DNA from: Burkholderiales bacterium
GTDB taxonomy: Bacteria > Pseudomonadota > Gammaproteobacteria > Burkholderiales > Thiobacillaceae
Assembly: GCA_005790965.1 (NCBI GenBank)
Contig: SXTL01000112.1
Location: forward strand, 1 to 14,806
DNA: 14,806 nt
Reading direction: 5' to 3'
The notes under the pieces are model-generated. The model did not search any database. It had not been told where the DNA came from and saw only the letters and a program-made list of their open reading frames with translations. Positions 7,392 through 14,665 of this stretch are shown one piece after another; position 1 is the first letter of the stretch; every line of letters begins with the position of its first letter. A program made the translations under genes and the position numbers.

Positions 7392-8186
7392 GGCCATCGC
7401 TGCAGCTCCTTCACGCCGCAAGCGGAGCCGTGCCGCGCGGTAATCGGGATAGAGCGCCTCGACCTCGCGCCAGAAAGCCGGCGAATGATTGGGTTGGCGC
7501 AAATGCGCAAGTTCGTGGCAGATGACATAGTCGATCAGGTCAGCGGACAACAGCACCAGCCGCCAGTTCAGGCCCATCCGCCCTTGTGCCGACAGGCTGC
7601 CCCATCGCGTTCGGGCAGTAGAGAGCCGCAAGGGTGGCGCCGCCATTTTCAGGCGGGCGGCCTGCATTGCCAAACGGGCCGGCAAGATCTCTGCCGCCTG
7701 CGCCTGATACCAGTCGCGCACCCGGGTCGGCACCTCTGACCAGGCCCCACCAAGATGTAGGCCTTTAGCCTCCAGATGCGGCGCGAACGGCGCATCTTCT
7801 CGCCAATTCAGCGAAAGATAGTCGCCCTGAAAAGGCAGTGACATTCCATTACTCCAAACAACTCCACGCCGCGCGAAGGCCTCCAAGCGAGCCCGCAACC
7901 AGTGCAGGTGTTTTAGGATGAAACCTTCCACCTCACTTAAGGCGGTGTGATACGGAGCCTGCACCACGACCTCTCCCGCCTCCCCCACCTGCATAGCCAA
8001 AGTGCGCCGGGCATTGCTACGCCGTAATTGATAGGTCAGTTCCCCATCGAGCCCAGTCAGGGTGCAAGTGGCTGCACTGCGTCGTATTGCGGGCCGCGCC
8101 CTTGTAAACAGACGCGCTTTCAAGCGCCTCATCCAAGCTCGATTCACCGGGGTGATGGCAGAGTCAGCATCTGGGTCTCGATCCAT
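7344..8186 (-). CDS. YgjP-type (DUF45/M48-like) metallopeptidase-fold protein
   Basis: This is a 280-residue member of the YgjP/DUF45 group, zinc metallopeptidase-like cytoplasmic proteins of uncertain substrate. The zinc site is visible: HELAH at 224-228, with a third histidine in NHSPAFW (His234). The family motif RTRWGSLS comes before it at about 192-199, and GLNWRLVLLSADLIDYVICHE is characteristic. A basic N-terminus of about 45 residues precedes the conserved domain. Two starts compete. ATG at 8186 has GAGGTGG in front and overlaps plsC by 43 bases; ATG at 8132 would avoid the overlap but has a poor ribosome site. I prefer 8186. The C-terminal ~20 residues run past the usual end of the domain and overlap the RpfE-like gene tail to tail. 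Confidence 0.88.
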   Translation of the reverse strand: MDRDPDADSAITPVNRAWMRRLKARLFTRARPAIRRSAATCTLTGLDGELTYQLRRSNARRTLAMQVGEAGEVVVQAPYHTALSEVEGFILKHLHWLRARLEAFARRGVVWSNGMSLPFQGDYLSLNWREDAPFAPHLEAKGLHLGGAWSEVPTRVRDWYQAQAAEILPARLAMQAARLKMAAPPLRLSTARTRWGSLSAQGRMGLNWRLVLLSADLIDYVICHELAHLRQPNHSPAFWREVEALYPDYRAARLRLRREGAAAMALGFDSEAAGRAVPKP

Positions 8187-8878
8187 GCTTCCACCTCAGC
8201 ATTCACCTCTGCGGGTTTGCGCCCAGCCGTGGCAATGGGGGGGCCGATTCGGACGGTAATTCGCCCAGATTGTTTCACCAGCGCATTCTTTTTCCAGCAT
8301 TCGCCGGCGTTGTGAGCCACTGGTAGCACAGGCACGCCGGCCTTGCCGGCCAGCCAGGCGCCACCTATTTGATAATGGCCGCGTTCGCCCGGGGCCATGC
8401 GCGTCCCTTCCGGGAAGACAATGACCCAGAATCCGGCCGCCAGGCGGGCCTGCCCCTGTTCGACGAGCTGCTTGAGCGCCTCGCGCCCGGCCGATCGATT
8501 GATGGCCACCGGGCTAAAAGCGGCCAGACCCCAGCCAAAAAAGGGCAGCCGTAACAGCTCCCGCTTGAGGACAAAAGACAGCGGCGGAAAGATCTGCTGA
8601 AAGGCGATCGTCTCCCAAGCCGACTGGTGTTTGGAGAGGATCACCACAGGGGCGGCTGGGCTACCATCTGGGTTGACAGGCAAATTTTCCAGGCCCTCTA
8701 CCGTGTAGCGTATTCCTAAAACGCGCACCGCCAGGGCCGTCACCAAAGTGCTCCAAGTGCGAATCAGACGATAACGGGTCAGACGCGGCAGCGCAAAGGT
8801 GACGAGACCTAGCACGCCGTAAGGCAAGGTCAACAGCGTTTGCAACAACAAAAACAGAAGGGAGCGTAATCCGTTCAT
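8144..8878 (-). CDS. plsC: 1-acyl-sn-glycerol-3-phosphate acyltransferase
   Basis: PlsC transfers an acyl chain to lysophosphatidic acid, giving phosphatidic acid, the precursor of membrane phospholipids. The 244-residue protein has a hydrophobic N-terminal anchor (about 5-30). The acyltransferase catalytic block is SKHQSAWE (His84 and Glu89, an HX4E form of the usual HX4D that I recall as common in betaproteobacterial PlsC). The glycerophosphate-binding block is FPEGTR at 155-160. VPVLPVAHNAGECW near 182-195 is typical of this branch. Its ATG directly abuts the stop codon of the DUF2288 gene upstream, and its 3' end overlaps the ygjP-like gene, so it is an internal gene of a tight operon. 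Acyl-acceptor identity is inferred from the family. Confidence 0.92.
   Translation of the reverse strand: MNGLRSLLFLLLQTLLTLPYGVLGLVTFALPRLTRYRLIRTWSTLVTALAVRVLGIRYTVEGLENLPVNPDGSPAAPVVILSKHQSAWETIAFQQIFPPLSFVLKRELLRLPFFGWGLAAFSPVAINRSAGREALKQLVEQGQARLAAGFWVIVFPEGTRMAPGERGHYQIGGAWLAGKAGVPVLPVAHNAGECWKKNALVKQSGRITVRIGPPIATAGRKPAEVNAEVEAWIETQMLTLPSPR
8191..8197 (-). promoter_or_regulatory. ribosome binding site deciding the ygjP-like start
   Basis: GAGGTGG on the minus strand, about five bases before the ATG at 8186 and inside the plsC coding sequence, supports the overlapping start over the downstream ATG at 8132. Confidence 0.6.
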
Positions 8879-9214
8879 CTAAAAAACCTTCTCAGGGGTT
8901 GTCCTGCTAGAAATGGGCTGCGCAAGGACCAACGGGGCCGCTACCACGGCCCAAAACTGCGCGGCACTTGAAGACCAACGCTGCGCCTCTTCGACGCTGA
9001 CCGGGGCCACTTGCCCGGCGGCCATCCAGCCCTGAAGGGTTGATGCCTCGTCACGCGCGACGCTACAGGCCACAGCGACCAAATCCAGACTTGCATCGAC
9101 CCGGATCAGCACCCCGCGGGCAAACGCCCTCTCCAGTTCGGCCCAGCGTACCTGGCCCGTCTGCGCATTAAACAGGGTCTCAAGATCAGGCAGCTGAACG
9201 GCGGCCTCCGTCAT
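8879..9214 (-). CDS. DUF2288 family small cytoplasmic protein
   Basis: This 111-residue protein belongs to DUF2288, a family without known function. It shows the family pattern: VRWAELERAFARGVLIRVDASLDLVAVA (short parts at about 22-49), GWMAAGQVAPVS at 62-73 and a closing FWAVVAAPLVLAQP at about 87-100. No signal peptide or membrane helix is convincing. The ATG at 9214 has AAGGAG six bases upstream and overlaps the stop of the upstream nuclease gene as ATGA. An ATG at 9265 would add 17 unrelated residues. The stop codon TAG touches the ATG of plsC. The tight packing suggests co-expression with plsC, but does not itself reveal function. Confidence 0.85.
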   Translation of the reverse strand: MTEAAVQLPDLETLFNAQTGQVRWAELERAFARGVLIRVDASLDLVAVACSVARDEASTLQGWMAAGQVAPVSVEEAQRWSSSAAQFWAVVAAPLVLAQPISSRTTPEKVF

Positions 9215-9792
9215 GATCCACTCCTTGGCGTGTAAGGTGTGGCCTGGTCCCAGAGGCGTTCCCAATCCTCGCGGTAGCGGAGAGCGATCTCGGGCTGGTG
9301 CCAGATCACCATGACATTTTCTGCGTTCCGCTCGGCGGCCGCACGGCTGTAATTAAAGCTGCCCAACTCTACAGTGTGGCCATCGATCACCAAATACTTG
9401 TTGTGCTGGATGGCGTGCTTTTCATCGATGCGAACACCAATACCCTGATTGGCGAGAAAAGTGGCGGCGCTGTAGCGCTCGCTGCGCTGACTCTTGTCGA
9501 GAACGGCGCGAACCTGCACCCCTCGCTTGTGGGCCGTCAGCAGGGCCTGAGCGATCGGCTTGCTGGTAAAGGAATAAGCCGCCACCAGAATTTCCTGTTG
9601 GGCTGCACCAATGGCACGAATCACCAAGGCCTCAGCCCCGTCCTTCGGCGAGAAGCCAATCTCGACTTGCCCGGTCAGCGGAATGGGACGGCTATCAGGG
9701 GGCAGAGACAGGGAACTCGGCAGCAGCCCGCTAAACACGCCGCCCAAGGCAATGGCCGCGCCAATGAGGAGGGAAAACAGGCTTTTTGTCAT
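9211..9792 (-). CDS. secreted or membrane-anchored phospholipase-D-superfamily nuclease (Nuc-like)
   Basis: This is a 193-residue protein with one HKD motif: His130, Lys132 and Asp137 in HNKYLVID, followed by GSFN at 144-147. A single HKD in under 200 residues is the layout of Nuc-type endonucleases, which act as dimers, rather than of two-HKD cardiolipin synthases. An N-terminal hydrophobic segment (about 4-28) gives a signal peptide or anchor, so it likely acts in the periplasm. Other family blocks are ILVAAYSFTSKPIAQAL (68-84) and a VLDKSQRSE region (97-105). The start at 9792 gives a normal signal sequence, while upstream in-frame codons belong to the antisense of the lipoprotein gene. 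It opens the minus-strand operon and is coupled to DUF2288 by an ATGA overlap. Substrate (DNA or lipid) is undetermined. Confidence 0.88.
   Translation of the reverse strand: MTKSLFSLLIGAAIALGGVFSGLLPSSLSLPPDSRPIPLTGQVEIGFSPKDGAEALVIRAIGAAQQEILVAAYSFTSKPIAQALLTAHKRGVQVRAVLDKSQRSERYSAATFLANQGIGVRIDEKHAIQHNKYLVIDGHTVELGSFNYSRAAAERNAENVMVIWHQPEIALRYREDWERLWDQATPYTPRSGS
9221..9226 (-). promoter_or_regulatory. ribosome binding site deciding the DUF2288 start
   Basis: AAGGAG on the minus strand, six bases before the ATG at 9214 and within the end of the nuclease gene. It selects this start over the ATG at 9265. Confidence 0.65.
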
Positions 9793-9931
9793 GGCGGCTA
9801 TTGTCCCGTTTTTTGTTACGCCATGCATCCATGGCCGCCCACGCAACGAATCTGGCACAATGGGCAGCCGGTGCGGCGCCCCAATCTGGCCGAATCCGAC
9901 CCAATCCAGCCAACCCCGCATGGAGACCCTC

Positions 9932-10375
9932 ATGAATCGATTCATCCCGTTCCTTGCCATCGTGCTGCTGCTCGCCGGGTGCAACAGCCTGCCCGTCATC
10001 GATGCCCCGAAGGAAGACATCGACACCATTCGCAAACAGCTACTAGGGGAGATGCCGCTGCCTCTGGGAGCAAAGATCAACAACGAGGCCTCCCTGATTT
10101 TGGGCGCGGGGGAAAACTGGACCGGTCGCGTGGTGCTTAGCGTCCCGCTCGGAGCGGCCGAGGTGTTCAATACCCTGCGTGAGCAATTCCAGGCCGGTGG
10201 CTGGACGCTGCTATCCTCGGTCAAGGCCAAAAACAGCATCTTGGTCCTAACCCGTCAGGAACGCACCGTCACGCTGGAAATCAGTGAAGGCGGCGGCATC
10301 AGTAACAGTAGCCAAATCGTCATGTCGGTGGCCCCCCGCAACAATACATCGTCGCAACCCACGCGGCGTCCTTAA
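9932..10375 (+). CDS. small predicted lipoprotein of unknown function
   Basis: This 147-residue protein starts with a lipoprotein signal peptide: MNRF, a hydrophobic stretch, and the lipobox LLAGC with acylated Cys17 followed by Asn, which does not block sorting to the outer membrane. The mature part has two soluble alpha/beta segments. VPLGAAEVFNTLREQFQAGGW (short parts at about 71-91) and ILVLTRQERTVTLEIS (103-118) resemble a compact domain that senses or binds at the cell envelope, but I cannot name the family. The tail is low-complexity and polar. GGAG at 9922-9925 stands about six bases before the ATG at 9932; ATG at 9920 is a less good in-frame alternative. trhP follows after eight bases, so they are probably co-transcribed. 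Confidence 0.8.
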   Translation: MNRFIPFLAIVLLLAGCNSLPVIDAPKEDIDTIRKQLLGEMPLPLGAKINNEASLILGAGENWTGRVVLSVPLGAAEVFNTLREQFQAGGWTLLSSVKAKNSILVLTRQERTVTLEISEGGGISNSSQIVMSVAPRNNTSSQPTRRP

Positions 10376-10383
10376 ATCCGCCC

Positions 10384-11640
10384 ATGCGTCCTGAATTACT
10401 CGCCCCCGCCGGTTCGCTGGCTATGCTCGACACGGCTCTGGCCTTTGGCGCCACTGCCGTCTATGCCGGACAGCCGCGTTATAGCCTACGAGTGCGCAAC
10501 AACGATTTCGGTGACCTGCCGGTGCTGGCCGATGGAATACAGCGCGCCCATCAGGCCGGAGCCGCTTTCTACCTCGTCTCCAATATCGTGCCGCATGGAG
10601 CCAAGTTGAAGACCTTCCGCAACGACATGGCCCCGGTCATTTCTCTACGGCCCGATGCGCTGATCATGTCCGATCCCGGGCTGATTATGCAGGTGCGCGA
10701 AACTTGGCCCGAAATGCCCATTCATCTCTCAGTTCAGGCCAACACGGTTAACGCCGCCAGCGTCCGCTTCTGGCAAGGAATCGGCCTATCTCGCATCATC
10801 TTGTCACGCGAACTGGCGCTGGACGAGATCGCCGAGATTCGCCAGGCCTGTCCCGACATGGAGCTCGAGGTATTCGTTCATGGTGCGCTGTGTATCGCTT
10901 ATTCAGGGCGCTGTTTGCTCTCGGGTTACCTCAACCACCGCGATGCCAACCAAGGGACTTGCACTAATTCCTGCCGCTGGGATTTCAAACCACAGCCCGC
11001 CCACATCGATGCCGCCGGCGATACCTGGGTGGTTGAGGAAAAGGAACGCCGTACGGGGGCCTTCAATGTTATTGAGGAAGATGCCCACGGCACCTATATT
11101 TTCAACTCCAAGGACCTGCGCGCTATCGAACATGTACAACGGCTGGTTGAAATCGGCATCGATTCTCTCAAGATCGAAGGCCGGACCAAGTCGCCCTATT
11201 ATGTGGCGCGCACCACGCAGGCCTACCGCCAGGCCATTGATGATGCCGTCGCCGGGCGTGGTCTGAACCCCGCGCTGCTCGGCCAACTCGACGGGCTGGC
11301 CAACCGGGGCTATACGGATGGTTTCTTCGAACGGCATACCCCGGCTGATTATCAGAACTATCTGAGCGGCCATTCCGAGTCGGGCCGCAGCCGCTATGTC
11401 GCCGATGTTGTTCGCTACGACGCGCGGCGAGGACTGTGTGAAGTGTATTCAAAAAACCGCTTTGCCATCGGCGACCGCCTAGAGGTCATCCAGCCCGATG
11501 GCGTCCGTGAGTACACCGTGTCCCGCCTCGAAAATGCTGACGCCCAAGCAATGGCGGTCGTTCCCGGTGGAGATCACCGGGCCTGGGTCGACCTGCCTGC
11601 CCATTGCGTGGGCGCCTTCGTGGCGCGATTTATCTCCTAA
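10384..11640 (+). CDS. trhP: TrhP (YegQ), peptidase U32 family tRNA hydroxylation protein
   Basis: TrhP (formerly YegQ) is needed for prephenate-dependent 5-hydroxyuridine formation at position 34 of tRNA. The 418-residue protein has the U32 signature: ELLAPAGSLAML at the N-terminus, a TIM-barrel-like domain, LEVFVHGALCIAYSGRC at 161-177 and NQGTCTNSCRWDF at 189-201. Cys170, Cys177, Cys193 and Cys197 match the cysteines that bind an iron-sulfur cluster in related U32 proteins. IDSLKIEGRTKSPYYVA at about 259-275 is also diagnostic, and a C-terminal beta domain (about 340-418) ends the protein. E. coli YegQ is about 450 residues, so this one is slightly short but complete. UbiU/UbiV and RlhA are relatives; the HGALCIAYSGRC/GTCTNSCRW arrangement and length favour TrhP. 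Confidence 0.88.
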   Translation: MRPELLAPAGSLAMLDTALAFGATAVYAGQPRYSLRVRNNDFGDLPVLADGIQRAHQAGAAFYLVSNIVPHGAKLKTFRNDMAPVISLRPDALIMSDPGLIMQVRETWPEMPIHLSVQANTVNAASVRFWQGIGLSRIILSRELALDEIAEIRQACPDMELEVFVHGALCIAYSGRCLLSGYLNHRDANQGTCTNSCRWDFKPQPAHIDAAGDTWVVEEKERRTGAFNVIEEDAHGTYIFNSKDLRAIEHVQRLVEIGIDSLKIEGRTKSPYYVARTTQAYRQAIDDAVAGRGLNPALLGQLDGLANRGYTDGFFERHTPADYQNYLSGHSESGRSRYVADVVRYDARRGLCEVYSKNRFAIGDRLEVIQPDGVREYTVSRLENADAQAMAVVPGGDHRAWVDLPAHCVGAFVARFIS

Positions 11641-11644
11641 CCTT

Positions 11645-11674
11645 GGCGCCGCTGGCGAGGCGTCAGCTTGCGCC
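11645..11674. terminator. candidate hairpin between convergent trhP and rhodanese genes
   Basis: GGCGC (11645-11649) pairs with GCGCC (11670-11674), and inside it GCTG (11651-11654) pairs with CAGC (11664-11667). A smaller stem TCGCA/TGCGA follows at 11703-11715. The site sits in the 81-base gap between two convergent genes, where a terminator is expected, but there is no U-run on either strand, so it is a weak call. Confidence 0.35.
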
Positions 11675-11721
11675 CTGGCTAGACCCTGTCTTGCGCTTTG
11701 CATCGCAGGATGCGACTGCAC

Positions 11722-12921
11722 TCACTTCTTCTCGACGATCTTAGCGCTTCCGTCCTTGCTAAAGGTGATGTCGGCATTGAGGAACCAGGTCTTCAATTCA
11801 GAACGCAACAGCTTGGCCATATCATGGGCCTCGCCGCCACGCCCGCCTGCCCCGCAGAAAAAAACAATGGGTTTATCGGCCGGGAGACTCTCGATGCGTT
11901 TTTCGAGGCTATTAATGGGCACATTACTCGCCCCTTTGAAGGTCCCGGCGGAAAACTCATGCGGGTCTCGCACATCAATCAAACGCATACTGTCCGGCGC
12001 TGTAACCAACAACTTCTCAAAGGCGCTCACCTGAAGGGAGCCCGGCTCTTTACCTGCGACAAAATCTGCCATGAGCGTGCCGGTCGAAGCTGGCGCAACA
12101 GCCGCGGCTGTGACTACAGGTGCGACCGGAGCGACCGGGGCAGCGGCAACGACTGGCCCCGCACCATAGGCAGCGACCCAACCCGGATAGCCCTCAGGGA
12201 CAACCTTGACATTCTTATAGCCGAGCGCGAGTGCCTTGGCGGCCGAGTTTGAGCTCAGCACACAGGACATTCCTTCGCAGTAAAAGTACAAGGCCAATCC
12301 TTTGTCGGCCGGTAATTTGTCGACCATTTTGTCAAAAGCGCTGTCTGGGATACTGATGGCACCAGGGATATGCCCCTTGTCGTATTTGCGGTCCTTGGGC
12401 CGCGAGTCAACCAACAGCAGCGGTGCCTTAGCGTCCAACTGTTTTTTGATAAAGGCCACACTGACGGCACTCATATTGCCTTTGGCAACCCAGTCCGGAT
12501 AACCCGCAGCATAGACCTTGACGTTGCTATAGCCCAATTTTTCGGCCTTGGCAGCCGAGTTATGGCTGAGCACACAAGTTTCGCCCTCACAGTAAAAAAT
12601 CAACAGAGTGCTCTTGTCGCCTGGCAATCTGTCGATCATCTTGTCAAAAGCGCTGTCCGGAATATTGATGGCCGTAGGGATATGCCCCGGGTCAAACTTG
12701 CGACCGGTCGGGCGGGAGTCAATAAGCATCACGCCCTGCGGTTTGGGAATGATGGCGTATTTGGCAACAAAATCAGCATTCACAATGGTGTGAAACTTCA
12801 CCATTGGCGCCTCTGCCACCGAAGTCGGCGCCGGTTTTGCCGCCACCAGTGGGGCCTTGGGAGGCGCTGAACAGCCCACAGCCATTGCCAATACCCAGGC
12901 ACTCAACAGAACTCGTTTCAT
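11722..12921 (-). CDS. lipoprotein with three rhodanese domains
   Basis: This 399-residue envelope protein has three rhodanese (sulfurtransferase) domains. The signal peptide ends in a lipobox-like AVGC (Cys17), so it is probably membrane-anchored in the periplasm. Domain 1 covers about 45-150 and domain 2 about 152-252; both share a catalytic loop FYCEGxxC (Cys111/Cys116 and Cys215/Cys220). Domain 3 (about 295-395) has FFCGAGGRGG with Cys356. Domains 1 and 2 are near copies: VDSRP/IDSRP, GHIPxAIxIPDSAFDKM and GYPxWVA recur. An Ala/Pro/Val-rich linker (about 255-280) separates domain 3. The start at 12921 has AAGGAG six bases upstream. The role is inferred as sulfane-sulfur transfer or carriage next to the YeeE transporter and cytochromes. 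The substrate is not shown. Confidence 0.88.
   Translation of the reverse strand: MKRVLLSAWVLAMAVGCSAPPKAPLVAAKPAPTSVAEAPMVKFHTIVNADFVAKYAIIPKPQGVMLIDSRPTGRKFDPGHIPTAINIPDSAFDKMIDRLPGDKSTLLIFYCEGETCVLSHNSAAKAEKLGYSNVKVYAAGYPDWVAKGNMSAVSVAFIKKQLDAKAPLLLVDSRPKDRKYDKGHIPGAISIPDSAFDKMVDKLPADKGLALYFYCEGMSCVLSSNSAAKALALGYKNVKVVPEGYPGWVAAYGAGPVVAAAPVAPVAPVVTAAAVAPASTGTLMADFVAGKEPGSLQVSAFEKLLVTAPDSMRLIDVRDPHEFSAGTFKGASNVPINSLEKRIESLPADKPIVFFCGAGGRGGEAHDMAKLLRSELKTWFLNADITFSKDGSAKIVEKK
12331..12659 (-). repeat. tandem duplication encoding rhodanese domains 1 and 2
   Basis: The block around GTCAAAAGCGCTGTC at 12331 recurs at 12643, exactly 312 bases (104 codons) away. The flanking protein segments GHIPxAIxIPDSAFDKM and the FYCEG loop are kept at the same offset. 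This shows in-frame duplication of one domain. The boundaries given span from one copy of the marker to the other, not the whole unit. Confidence 0.6.
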
Positions 12922-12927
12922 GACAGT

Positions 12928-12933
12928 CTCCTT
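12928..12933 (-). promoter_or_regulatory. ribosome binding site of the rhodanese gene
   Basis: AAGGAG on the minus strand, six bases before the ATG at 12921, overlaps the stop region of the transporter gene. An ATG at 12936 overlaps that stop as ATGA but lacks its own ribosome site, so 12921 is chosen. Confidence 0.6.
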
Positions 12934-14165
12934 CATAGTAGGGTGAAGCGTTCGGTCGATTCGTTGTAACGCAGCCAGAGATACCAGATGGCCAGGATCG
13001 CAAAGCTGATGGCCAACGACCAGCCCCAACCACCCAGCAGGTCCGGCCAATAGGCCTGGGTACCCAAAGCCGTAAATTCAAGTCCGTCGATATTGATATC
13101 CGTGACCATCAGGCCACTGTGTTTGAGCAGGGCGCTGGACACCGATCCACCCCAGGCAAAAAAGAACCCAGCCACCCACAGCTTGAGGTGTCCCTCACCC
13201 ATGCGCCAAAGAGAGCCGGAGGCACAACCGCCGGCGAAGACCATGCCGACCCCAAATATCAGGCCACCGGACAAGGAACCCAGCCAGAAGGTGGGCGGGA
13301 TGCCCAGATACGGATCAATCACCTTGGCCGCAAACAGTAACGCCGCCAAAGGCATGGCCACGACGAGGGCAATAATGATCGCCTTGGTCATCTCGGTCTC
13401 GGCCGTCATAAAAGGTTCACGGAAAGCGCGGGCAAAACAAAGGCGAGAGCGGTGCATGATGAAGCCGAGGGCAAAGCCCGCCGGAATCAGGATGGCACGA
13501 GCGCGCAGCTTCTCATCTGGGCTGTCGTACCAATTCACCGTCCAGACCAGTAGCCAACCCAGCAGAACCAGGGCTAACCAAGGCATGGCGCGCTGAATGG
13601 GTGCGGACAAAGGCAATGGCTTCGGTGCCGTCATCCCCCATGCAATGTTCTCCAAGGTCCATAGCAGAGCCTTCAGCCCAATCGCCGCCCCAACCAGGAG
13701 GCCCAACCACATCGCCCAACCGGCTGGCGAGGCGTGCACGAGCGGGGTAAAGAAACCTCCAGTCGTACAGCCACCGGCCAAGGTTGCCCCCAGACCCATG
13801 GCCGTTCCGCCCAAGGCCGCCCACACATACTCCAGCGGCGGCGGACGATGAATGCCGAATTGCCGCGAGATCATGGCCGCCACAAAGGCCCCCAACACCA
13901 GGGTCATGTTCATCAAGGCCATACGGTGCATCAGGGGCGTATCAAGATCGGGCTTGATGCCCAGCAACGGGCCGAGTCCGATGAGGTTGTTGAACCAATC
14001 CCCGAACAACTTCATTCCCCCGAAGATGCCCCAGAACAGGCCCGCCATCATCAGACCCAGCACGACCAGCACCATGAGGATCGCCCCGATATAGGGTGAC
14101 CATGGCTCAACCAAGATCTGCTGGAAATCTTCGCGCAACCCCCGCACCCACGCCCCGTCGCTCAT
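12933..14165 (-). CDS. YeeE/YedE family transporter (TsuA-like thiosulfate/sulfur-compound importer)
   Basis: YeeE/YedE proteins are inner-membrane transporters; characterised TsuA imports thiosulfate through conserved cysteines. This 410-residue protein has the duplicated architecture with about ten hydrophobic segments. It carries the three key cysteines: Cys133 in LAGGCTTGGF, Cys243 in HRSRLCFARAFRE and Cys314 in FAGGCASGSLWR, matching the TsuA pattern of two GGC motifs plus a central LCF motif. N-terminal residues 1-20 are cytoplasmic. GAGGT lies about five bases before the ATG. Its stop overlaps an alternative start of the rhodanese lipoprotein gene, so the two are probably translationally coupled. 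Another YeeE substrate, such as sulfide or selenium compounds, is possible; direction and substrate are not proven by sequence. Confidence 0.9.
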   Translation of the reverse strand: MSDGAWVRGLREDFQQILVEPWSPYIGAILMVLVVLGLMMAGLFWGIFGGMKLFGDWFNNLIGLGPLLGIKPDLDTPLMHRMALMNMTLVLGAFVAAMISRQFGIHRPPPLEYVWAALGGTAMGLGATLAGGCTTGGFFTPLVHASPAGWAMWLGLLVGAAIGLKALLWTLENIAWGMTAPKPLPLSAPIQRAMPWLALVLLGWLLVWTVNWYDSPDEKLRARAILIPAGFALGFIMHRSRLCFARAFREPFMTAETEMTKAIIIALVVAMPLAALLFAAKVIDPYLGIPPTFWLGSLSGGLIFGVGMVFAGGCASGSLWRMGEGHLKLWVAGFFFAWGGSVSSALLKHSGLMVTDINIDGLEFTALGTQAYWPDLLGGWGWSLAISFAILAIWYLWLRYNESTERFTLL

Positions 14166-14208
14166 AGTGACCTCTGTTCAGCTGCACTCAGTCGCACATC
14201 ACTGGCAC

Positions 14209-14598
14209 TTAACTGCAACGCGCCGGGGCATCGCCATCCTTGGCACCCTTCTGCAGGAATTCCTTCACATCAGCCGCCAAGTCGGCCTCCGGCACCTCGG
14301 CAAACTTGGCCGCTGCCTTGTTGGTCGCCTTGATACTGTCGCGGAACTTGCTGCTGAAGTAATACTTCACCGAGTCCTTGCCCTTGGCATGCTTGTCAGC
14401 CTGGAAATAAGCGACCCATTCGGCCTTGGTTTTGACGCTTGGGGAAATAGCTCCACCGGCTTTCTCGGCATGACATTGGGTGCATACCATCCGGTAATAG
14501 ACCCGACCCCGCTTCCAGTCTGCTTCGGCCTGCGCCAGCGTAGGCATCAGGGTCACAAACCCAACGGAAGCCGCCATCAACCATGTATGCATTTTCAT
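14209..14598 (-). CDS. small periplasmic mono-haem cytochrome c
   Basis: This 129-residue protein has a signal peptide ending at AQA (about residue 24) and one haem motif, CTQCH at 39-43, right after VYYRMV. The mature chain is short and very rich in lysine and alanine, with AW/YF aromatic residues, and ends in a lone cysteine (DGDAPARCS). Its heme-near region (YYRMVCTQCHAEKAGG) suggests a dedicated electron carrier rather than a standard cytochrome c5 or c551. AGGAG lies seven bases before the ATG at 14598. It follows the membrane cytochrome b gene after 67 bases and precedes the transporter after 43. It probably passes electrons between the membrane cytochrome b and a periplasmic enzyme; the partner is not in the window. 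Confidence 0.87.
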   Translation of the reverse strand: MKMHTWLMAASVGFVTLMPTLAQAEADWKRGRVYYRMVCTQCHAEKAGGAISPSVKTKAEWVAYFQADKHAKGKDSVKYYFSSKFRDSIKATNKAAAKFAEVPEADLAADVKEFLQKGAKDGDAPARCS

Positions 14599-14665
14599 GA
14601 TGAATCTCCTGTAAAAATTAAATGTGCCTTGCGAAATCGTACGAAACCTTATCTTTTACAACCTG

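Noticed and set aside
9856..9861. CACAAT as a -10 element for the lipoprotein gene
   Set aside because: No -35 element lies at a suitable distance, so a promoter in 9793-9931 is likely but not locatable from sequence.
9298..10140. 280-codon plus-strand frame across the nuclease gene and lipoprotein start
   Set aside because: It is antisense to the HKD nuclease and out of frame with the lipoprotein; the translation shows no domain.
12370..12870. Plus-strand frames antisense to the rhodanese gene
   Set aside because: They are mirror frames of the duplicated domains, with no ribosome site and no family resemblance.
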